Positions 27,489 to 37,200 of a stretch of 64,000 nt of DNA are shown here, one piece after another (the first letter of the stretch is position 1; every line of letters starts with the position of its first letter). Below the pieces are notes generated by a model. It was not told where the DNA came from and searched no databases. It saw nothing but the letters and a program-made list of their open reading frames with translations. The stretch comes from Garcia nutans (lineage: Eukaryota; Streptophyta; Magnoliopsida; Malpighiales; Euphorbiaceae): NCBI GenBank assembly GCA_947685225.1, contig CANTUV010000033.1:57203001-57267000 (forward strand), in the 5' to 3' direction. The position numbers and the translations under genes were made by a program.

Positions 27489-27522
27489 GTGTGTGTGTGT
27501 GTGTGTGTGTTTGTGTGTGTGT
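27445..27522. repeat. Composite microsatellite (CT)n(TA)n(GT)n
   Basis: A CT tract passes directly into a TA tract of about 30 bases, then into a GT tract broken once by a TT. Tracts like this are usually highly polymorphic. The open frame that crosses it is a by-product of the repeat. Confidence 0.95.
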
Positions 27523-27739
27523 CAGAAGGTGTAATAATGCAATGCTTCCATATATTTTTCATGTGTATTTATAGCTGTAACTCTCATATGTTTTTATCGT
27601 TTTCACTTTTTCAGTAATAATAAGGTAAAAGTAAAACGAATATATAAAATTTTTGTTTGTACTAATTTAACTTCATAACTATGTAAATCATAACAATTTT
27701 TTTGAGATATATAAAGATAGAAATTAACTTATAAATCGG

Positions 27740-27805
27740 TAGTTTATGAGAAAAAAATATATTATAAATTTTTTAGTTTATGAGAAAAAATATATTATAA
27801 ATTTT
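27740..27805. repeat. Two tandem copies of a 33-34-bp unit
   Basis: The unit starting TAGTTTATGAGAAAAAA occurs at about 27740-27773 and again at about 27774-27805. The copies differ mainly in the length of one A run. AT-rich, no coding capacity. Confidence 0.8.
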
Positions 27806-28889
27806 CTCATTCTCTTTTAATAAGCAGTTTTTGAATATTAAATTAATTTCATTACACTTTTTTGAACAGTAATTTCATTATTCATGTGTTTGATTTATCC
27901 GAATTATATCTGACCTGTGAATTAATCAAAACTTGCTGTTGGATGTCCATTTTACCCATTGTGGCAGTGTCTCTGACTCTTAACATTCCCACAAGGATCT
28001 TGTTGCCCAGATAACCTTTGCTCAGTACTGGGCTATAAGATGCGTATTCGGTGCATCCCTTAAACAAATTGGCCCAATTCAATAAAACTTAACTGTTGTC
28101 TTGATTAGTATTTTCTAATGAAAAAATTACATCATGTGTGTTTTTTTTTTTTTAGAAAATAACACTCTTCACAGTATTTTAAAATTTTTTTATTTTTTAA
28201 AGATATTTTAATTATTTTATTATAAATTTATAATAAACTTATTATAAATTATATAAAATTTATAAACTCATTATAAACTCATCGGAAACTCTTTATAAAC
28301 TAATAAAAATATAGTATTTTGATAAATATTTTATAAATTTTGGTATTTTAATAAATATTTTATAAATATGGTAAATTTAAAATTATTTTTAATTTTTTTA
28401 TATTTTTATCAAAAGCCATTTTTTTTTATATTTTTTTATATTTTATATTTTTTTTTTATATTTTTAGTATATTAGGAAATATATATTTATCTATTATACT
28501 AAATATATATTCAATATATACTACAGAAAATGAAATATTTTTAAAATTTTAAATTAAAAGTGGGTATTTTTTGAAAGAAAAATGGACATTTTTAAAAAAT
28601 AATTTTATTTTTTTATATTTTTTAATAAATTCCTTTTATTATTTTTTTAAATAATTGAGTTGATTGATCTGATAAGTGTAATCTGGATTTTGTAGCTGAT
28701 TAGTCTCCATATTTGTCTTGTTCTCAAGGAATGTAAACGATCCATTTATGCAAAACTACTGGATAATGCTATGATCGTTATCATAATCACCATTAACAAA
28801 TAACAACCATTAGATGAAAAAAGCCAAATATATTCTACAATATCAATTTATTATTATTTTTTTTAACTAAATTGAAAAAAAAATAGATA

Positions 28890-29840
28890 ATGATTATAAT
28901 TGAGATGCATCTTTATCATAACTCAGTTAATCAATCCCTTCGGCAAGAGCTTCTTTCATGGTGGATTTTTTATAATCTAAATTCTGCTGCTGGAATAATT
29001 ATGAGGTTCATTTCTCAACTTGTACTTTTTTCAATTTGGAAAGCTTATTGTGGTATGTATTGGGGTGGAGAAAGCTTCTATCTTCCAGCTTTGCAAGATC
29101 ACATTATTAAAATGATTTTTAAATGGGGTGTGGCATATTCTGATGAAAAATTTGCTAAACCCATATCTCTTTTCAAAGATTTTTTACCAGATTCTTTTGG
29201 AAATGCTAAGCTGAAAGTCATGCTGATTAAGTGGAAAAAGCCTTCAGCTGGAAGCTTTAAATTAAATGTTGATGCGTCGTATTCGAACACTTCTGCCACA
29301 GGTGGTGCTATTGTTAGGGATTATAATGGCCAGCTTGTTGCAGCTTGTTGTTTTCCGATCGCTGCTAAAAGCCCTGAAGGTGCAGAAGTTCAAGCTTTAA
29401 TAACTAGTATCCGTTGGGGATCAAGCTTACAAAACCTTCCCTCTCATGGTTGAAAGCGACTCTCAAGCAGCCATTAACTTTGCACTATCAGATCAGGTGC
29501 GGCACAACTCCAATTCACATATCAGAAGTTTATTTTTGCTCCAAGATATAACATTTGCCCACATATTCAGAGAAGGAAACCAGGCCGTAAATTTTTTAGC
29601 TCAATTTAGTAGATTTTATTCAATATCTTGTATTTTTACTTCATTTGCTTCTTTGCCTTCTTTTCTAAAGGGTATTGTACTTTCGGACATCTCAAATTTA
29701 CCATATATTAGATATAAATAAAATATGATCGGTTTAATGATGGGGTTTCAGGCGCACAGGTCTCCTGTTGCTATCGCTGAGCCACTTAGTATGATTATTA
29801 GACTTGATCTTTCTTAAAAAAAAAAGAAAAAAAGAAAAAC
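28890..29840 (+). pseudogene. 3' fragment of a LINE with an RNase H domain
   Basis: Two overlapping frames (28890-29453 and 29446-29721) together resemble the C-terminal RNase H-like region of plant LINE polyproteins. Visible acidic sites are the Asp in FKLNVDASYS, the Glu in GAEVQAL and the Asp in VESDSQAAI. The first two lie in one frame and the third in another, so a frameshift falls near 29430-29450. The upstream IWKAYCGMYWGG stretch is degenerate. The block closes with an A-rich tract (about 29816-29840), as expected for a target-primed LINE 3' end. The reverse transcriptase is missing, so this is a 5'-truncated dead copy. I found no clear target duplication. Confidence 0.75.
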
Positions 29841-29949
29841 ATAAATAAATTATTATTTTGTCACTAAAATTTTATTTAATTAATAAAATATTTTTTTACT
29901 AAAAATATATATATATATTCTTTTAAAAAGCTCAAATTTTAGAAATTAT

Positions 29950-30016
29950 TTTTAAAATTCGAACCCCTACCTTTTTTATTGAGAGTAATATCAGTTGGTT
30001 AGTTGAGCTACCCCAA
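29950..30016 (-). repeat. tRNA-like pol III promoter pair, possible SINE head
   Basis: Read on the minus strand, GGGTAGCTCAACT (near 30014-30002) resembles an A box and GGGGTTCGAATTT (near 29966-29954) resembles a B box. Their spacing of roughly 40 bases suits a tRNA-derived SINE. No clear tail or target duplication could be defined in the surrounding AT-rich DNA, so this is a candidate only. Confidence 0.4.
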
Positions 30017-30029
30017 CTGATTTATTATT

Positions 30030-31190
30030 TATCTTATATATATACATATGTAAGTATAGATAAATAGTGATAAAGGGTTATATATATATATATCTTTATC
30101 ATGTAAAAATTTTTTCTCTATTGATATATTTTATTTATTTCACAACATTTTTAAATTATTTTAAAAGTAATTTTAATTTGTATGGTGCAGGACATCTGTC
30201 TACTCCATAATAAAAAACAATAAAACTTATATAAATTAAAATTTATCCATGAGTTTACTATAATAATAATCTTTCAGTTAAACCATTGTTTTTATTTTTA
30301 AAAATCATTGTAGAAGGAAGACTTTCATTATTAAAAAAAATTATTAATGAAAATAGACAGTGTAAAAGATACTTCTTATAATTAAATAAATCTACCACTA
30401 ATAATATAAATTAATTAGTACGAGTCTCATATTCTTATTTAATCAAATATTTTAAATTCGAGTAGTAAATATTAATATTTTTAAAATTAAAAAGAATATC
30501 AATTCAGAGTGATAATTAATTTATAGTTCAATTTATTAAGCTAAATTGACTTGAATTTAATAATATAATAATATTATAAATTTCATATTTATAAATATTA
30601 ATAAAAAAAATTAAAAATTATAAAATATAAAATAAAAACTAATAAAAATATACTTCATCAATTAATAAATATCTCATATTAAACTTAATACATATCAAAA
30701 TGAATCTAAATTTTTTCTTTGATTTTTATTAAAAAAAATACTTAAAAATTAAAAATCTAGTTCGGATTAGTTCAAATCAGTTTAGCCTAATAAATTAATT
30801 TTGACTGATTTAATTTGATTTTTTAAAATATATTTTTTAATATTTTTAAAACGGATCAACATCATTAAATTATTTTTACTAGTCGGCCCCATTTTAAAAA
30901 TTTTGGTGATTATATGATTTATGCAAAAATCTCGACCCCAAAAAATTATATACGAAAAATCTTAAGAAGGGTTTTAGAGCGGGCGAGAATAGCAAATTCA
31001 AACATACTCTTAAATGAAAAAAATTTTATTTGAGCAGAGGATGTTCAAACTCCTCCGTGGCATGAGAGATTACCTGTCAATGACGATATGTAATAACTAA
31101 ATCAGCGAAATTAAGTAGTAATAATTACACAATTAAAGGGCTCCTAATGTCTGTATCTTATGGGCTCCAAACTCCAATGTTTGTCCTCAT
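30030..31190. other. AT-rich intergenic DNA upstream of the SNARE-like gene
   Basis: No gene seen. The last 100 bases lead into a GA-rich leader (about 31200-31285) that probably forms the 5' UTR of the next gene. Confidence 0.55.
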
Positions 31191-31286
31191 TACCAAAACC
31201 TGAGAGAGAAAGAGAGAGAGAGAGCCAGAGAGGTGAGGTTGTGAGGTCTGTGTCGTCTAGGGAGGGAGAGAGTCTGAGAAAGAGAG

Positions 31287-34200
31287 ATGAGTGAGCAATT
31301 TCTTGCAATAGATTCATGGATAAAAGAAGCACAAGAGGTGTCAAGATTGGTGGAAGACAGGGAAAGTAGGATCAAGAACAAGAACCTAGCACAAGAACAC
31401 AGGATTCAAGAAAATGCAAAATCCAAGCTTTTCGAAGTTGGAGTTAAGCTTGATCGCCTTGAAACCCTCCTCCATAACCCACCTTCAAGACCCATCTTGT
31501 ATGTTTCAATATCTATCTTAACTTTCTTTCCTGCTCTTCTTGGTTTGCCTTTGTTTTTTATTCTAGTTTGGTTTTCTTGTGTCTTTGTTTTTGTTTTAAT
31601 TTTGCATGATTTTGTTTTGATTTTTTGGTTTTACTTTGTCCAAGTGTGTAATCTGTTTGTTCTGTTCTTCTTTTGGCTCATCTCCTCTATTTTGAATTGT
31701 GGATTTTGTTTTGCTACAGTTAAATAGCAAAATTTTCAATTTCTCTGCATTTGATTATTGTTAAAAAGGGATTTGCAGTTAGATGATGATATGTTATGGA
31801 GGCAAAGGCAAAAAAAATCCTGGTCAGATCAAAATAAAGAAAAAGGAAATAGGAAACCAGTCAGATCACTAGTGGATTTGCTGTAATGGAAAATTGTTTC
31901 ATAGTATGAAATGTCAAGATTTTAATGAACTGAAGGAGATGTTGAACATAGTTAGTTAGATTGCTAAAGTAATATCTAGTAGCAGTGTATTTGCAGAACT
32001 AATGAAGATATGAAATTCCGACGGGAACTGTTATCAGACTACAGGCTAAGAACAAGAACATTGGCTTTCAGTCTCCATTCATCACCATCTACAAAAAGGT
32101 ATAATTGATCTTTTGTCCTTATTCCTATCAAATGTTAACTGAACCTTTGTATTTTCATTTCTAAGTCCTGTAAAATTAGAAAAAGTAGGCCTTTTCTGTT
32201 GGATATTAGAAAGCATACAATTGGGACTTGATAGGATTCCCTGATGACTACTGAGAAATACATAAAATTACTGGGATTTTGGGATGCAAAGGACTATCTG
32301 AGAAGAAAATTTTGAAAGAACTTTGTTTTGTGATATATATTAATTAGTTAATTACTTCCTGATTGAAAAGGATTGAAGAAGCCAACAGAACAGAATAAAT
32401 CAAAGATAAGAACGAAACAGAAATTGAAAAAGAGGTGAACTATTTCCTCTTGTTTCTCTCATATTTTGTTATATGTGTTACAAGTAAATCATAGTTTATT
32501 TATACAAATAAGTGACCAATCACAATCTAACGTGAGTTGGCATTCTGTTAGAGTGCTATATCTAAAATAACAGTACTGTTACCATACAAGAAAGACAAAT
32601 ACTATACTATACTTTTCACCCCCTCCTCAAGCTGAAGTTGGTGAGAAGGAAACCAACCCAAGCTTGGAGATAAAAGACTGAAACAAGGTGTTCGACAATG
32701 GCTTAGTAAACACATCAGCAAGCTGTAAGGAAGACGGCAAATGAGGGGTGCTAAGAAAACCGGCTTGCAATTGGTTTCGAACAACATGGCAATCAATATC
32801 AATATGCTTGGTGCGCTCATGGAAAACGGGATTGGCAGCAATATGAATTGCTGCTTTGTTATCACAGTGCAATGGTATAGGTAAAGAAATGGTAAGCTGA
32901 AAATCTTTAAGTAAAGAAAATAACCACTGCAGCTCACAAACAGTAGATGCCATTGCACGATATTCAGATTCTGCGGAAGAACGACTAACCGTAGCCTGTT
33001 TCTTTGATTTCCAAGAGACCATAGAGGTACCCAAAAACACACAATAACCTGTAACTGATTTCCTGGTATTGGCACAAGAAGCCCAGTCAGCATCACAAAA
33101 TGCTCTTAACTTGAAATCATTATTGGCCGAAAGGAATAATCCTTTATAACTGGTTCCTTTCAAGTATTTCACAACATTGAGAGCAGCTTTGAAATGCTGA
33201 GAATGTGGATTTTGCATAAACTGACTTAATTGTTGAATTGCAAAACTGATATCAGGACGGGTCATAGATAAATAAAGTAATCGACCAATAAGTCGCCGAT
33301 ACTGCTCAGGTTCAGGCATTGGTGTACCCATGTCCGAATGAAGTTTCAAACCATGAATATATGGACTAGCAATTGCCTTGGCATGTTGCAAACCCGTATC
33401 TGTAATAATATCAGTAATAAACTTGTGCTGTGTTAGAAACATACCATCAACAGATCTAGCTATCTCAATCCCCAAAAAATATTTAGCATGGCCGAGGTCT
33501 TTAATGGTAAATTTCTGATGCAAAAAATCTTTTAATGCATTTATCAAAGCAACCGAAGGTCCTGTAATCAAACAATCATCAACATAAACCAAAACGGCTA
33601 AAAAAAGTCTCACCACTGCCTTTGGTAAATAGACAATTATCATTAGACGATTGTCGAAAACCTTGAGTGATCAAGCTTGCAGTTAACTCCTTATTCCACT
33701 GTCTGCCAGCCTGCTTCAAACCATACAAAGACCGTTGCAACTTACAAACTTGGCCTTTCTTTGCTTTCTCATACCCAGGAGGAACCTGCATATAAATATC
33801 CTCATCAATGGAACCATGAAGATACGCATTATTGATGTCTATCTGATGAACCGGCCATTGAAAGGCTGCGGCAATTGCCAAAAATACTCGAACTGTAACT
33901 ATCTTGGCCACAGGAGAAAATGTTTGGTTGTAATCCAAACCAAGAAGCTGATTATATCCTTTGGCCACAAGACGCGCCTTGTACCTCTCCACACTGCCAT
34001 CTGCATTATATTTTACCCTGAACACCCACTTACAACAAATAGGATGAACATTAATAGGTAAATCAGTGAGTTCCCATGTGTTAATTTTTTCCAAGGCCGC
34101 CAATTCATTATTCATGGCAATTACCCATTTCATGTCATTTTTAGCTTGATTATAATTGCAAGGTTCAGACACTTTGTGAATTTGTGCAACAAATAAAGAA

Positions 34201-37200
34201 TGAGAAGAAGTAAAATGTATGCGTGAAGCATTATCAGTAACAAAATCATTTAACCAAACTGGTGGATTTCGAGTTTGAGTACTTCGTCTAGGTTCTGGGT
34301 GTAAATTATGTGGTATAATGGCTAATGGGTTGTCATTTTCGGACACTTGTGATTCTAAAATTGGCTGGGTATCATCATGTCGCATAATTTCAGGAAAGGA
34401 CATGGGTTCAAGTGGCTGATCAGGTATAGTTGTAAGAGAAGGTGGCTGGACAAGTTGCATGTTAGGGGACGAAAAAGATGACACAGGAATATCAGGCTCA
34501 GTGATACAATTGGGTAAGGAAAAATTAGTAATAGCTTCTGGTTTAGAATAATGAAAAGGAAATTGATTTTCCACAAAAACAACATCTCTGGAGCTAAGAA
34601 TGGACTGTGTTTCCAAATCATACAACTTATATGCCTTCTGATGTTGAGCATAACCAAGCAAGACACAAGGCGATGCCCTTGGATCAAATTTCAACTTGTG
34701 AGGTAATGTGTTTGTAGCAAAACATAAACAGCCAATAGTCTTAAAATAGCTATAATCCACTGATTTCCCATGTAATTTTTCATAAGGTGTCTGCCAATTC
34801 AGATTTTCTGCAGGTAATCTATTAACAATATGAGTAGCAGTTAACAACAATTCAGACCAAAATTTACTTGGTAATTTTGACTGAAACAGCAAGGCCCTAG
34901 CTACATTCAAAAGTGTTCTATGCTTCCTTTCAACAACCCCATTCTGTTGGGGAGTATAAACACATGATCTCTGATGTAAAGTACCACATTTTTGCAAGAA
35001 GAGACTACATTCATTGTTAACAAATTCCGTGCCATTATCAGTTCTCATATATTTGATTCTTTTATGATAATGGGTGAACACATAACTAAAAAAAGTCTTT
35101 AAAGCATGCAACACTTGAGTCTTAGATTTCAACATGTAAGTCCAACAAAAACGGCTGAAATCATCAACAATTGTTAACATGTAAACGGCATTGGTAATAG
35201 ACTTCACACTGTAAGGACCCCACAAATCCACATGAATAAGATCAAAAGATTCAATACTTGAAATTTTGCTTGTAGAAAAAGGAATTCTGGTTTGTTTCGC
35301 AACAGGACAAACAGAACACATAAGATCAGTATAATCACAACGAGTAATCCCATCAACATATTGAAGTCTTTTTGGAGAGACATGCCCTAATCTAGCATGC
35401 CAAAGCAAAGCCAAATGTCTATTATGACTATCACAACTAGCAACAGAAAAACAATGCCCATCTTTATTAAAAGAATCTTTTGTCATAAAATAAAGATCTT
35501 CATACACTCGTCCTTCTCCCAAAATCTCCTTAGTCTGTAAATCCTGGAATAAACAATATTCAGGAAATGAGTTTACCGATAACTGACATGTCCTGGTAAG
35601 CAAACTTACGGATAGCAAATTGCAGCTAAAAGATGGAACATAGAGAACATTATACAAAATTATCCGCCTATTGATCATAATGTTCCCTATGTGTGTCACT
35701 ATTCTGGTGGAATTATCAGGTAAACGTATGGTTTTAGGTGGGTTTAGTTGGATGACTTTGTCATAAAAAGATAGGTGAGGTGTGATGTGATCTGTTGCAC
35801 CAATGTCAATTATCCAATTATCCTTGCAATTAAAATCAATACTAGTAATGACAGAATTAAGTAATGTACCTGCAAATTTGACGTCTCTGATATTCCCTGC
35901 ATCTGCCTCTGCCTGACTATTTCTGGCTTTAAGAAACTTCTGAAACTCGATATAATCTGACACAACCTTATCCGAAACATCAGGACCTCTTGAGCTTTGT
36001 GCCAACTGTTGCAATGGGGATTCAGCAACAGCTCCTTGAACAACATTGTTAACAGCTCCTTGAATAACATTATTAGCTTTGTGATATCTACGTACATCAA
36101 CGCCTCTCTTTTCCTGCAATTCTATAAACCAACCTGGATACCCATTAATAGCAAAACAATTATCAACAGTATGCCCTCCCAACTTACAGTTAGTACAATA
36201 CTCTTTCTTTCTATCATCTTTCTTTGTATAATAATGACTCCGGTTGTTGCCGCTGGACATTGCGTTATTGTTTCCAGAATAAACATTGCTATTTCGTTTA
36301 ACCATCATGACAGCAGCTGTCTCTGTGGAACTGGCAGCACCAACCTGCACTTCTCTTTGTTTTTCCACGCTCATAACCATGGAATAAGCTTTATTTATCG
36401 AGGGCAAAGGATCTTGCAAAAGTACCTGATTTTTGACGTTGTCGTATTCATCTCCTAAACCCATCAAAAATTGCATCAATCTGCGATTATTATCATAATC
36501 TGTAATGGCCGCGCTTGATTCACAACACACTGGTAACGGTGCCAAACACAACAACTCGTCCCACTTCTTCTTAAGCTTTGTGTAATACTCAGTCACAGTA
36601 TCGGTCCCTTGTCTATAGCCGGCAATTTCCCTTTCGATTTGGTAAATCATGGGTCCGTTGCTTTCACCAAATCGTTGTTTTAATTCATCCCAGAGTGCTT
36701 TTGCGTTTTTACAGAAAACGAAAGCATCTGAAATTTCCTTCGCCATCGCGTTCAGTAACCACGACACCACCATACTATCTGCAGTTAGCCACCGATCATA
36801 TTCTGGAGTATCTGAAGCTGGCGCCTTGATTGTTCCATCCACAAAACGCAACTTCTTTTTAGCCCTTAAGGCTATTTGCATAGATCGGCTCCAAGAAAGG
36901 TAATTCGGCCCTTTTAAAAGAACGCTCACAAGACTAAAACCCGGAGCATCTGAATTATTAGTCTGATATGGATCATCTGCAACATTTTTAGAATTAATTG
37001 CCGCAATGATCATCGCTAAATCTTCTGGCGTAATTGCCATCTCTCCCAAAAATTATCTCGACTCTGAGATACAAATATTTTGAGCTAACTTCTAATCCCT
37101 TGCTCTGATACCATGAAAAGGATTGAAGAAGCCAACAGAACAGAATAAATCAAAGATAAGAACGAAACAGAAATTGAAAAAGAGGTGAACTATTTCCTCT

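Larger units (their letters stand above)
25105..28880. other. AT-rich intergenic DNA
   Basis: Long A/T-rich stretch without a credible gene. It contains a composite microsatellite near 27.5 kb and a tandem duplication near 27.77 kb, listed separately. Confidence 0.6.

Noticed and set aside
27429..27617. 62-codon open frame with repeated Tyr-Ile and Val-Cys
   Set aside because: It is a translation of the CT/TA/GT microsatellite.
33735..36903. Plus-strand open frames within the copia element
   Set aside because: Antisense to the gag-pol frame, with no domain of their own.
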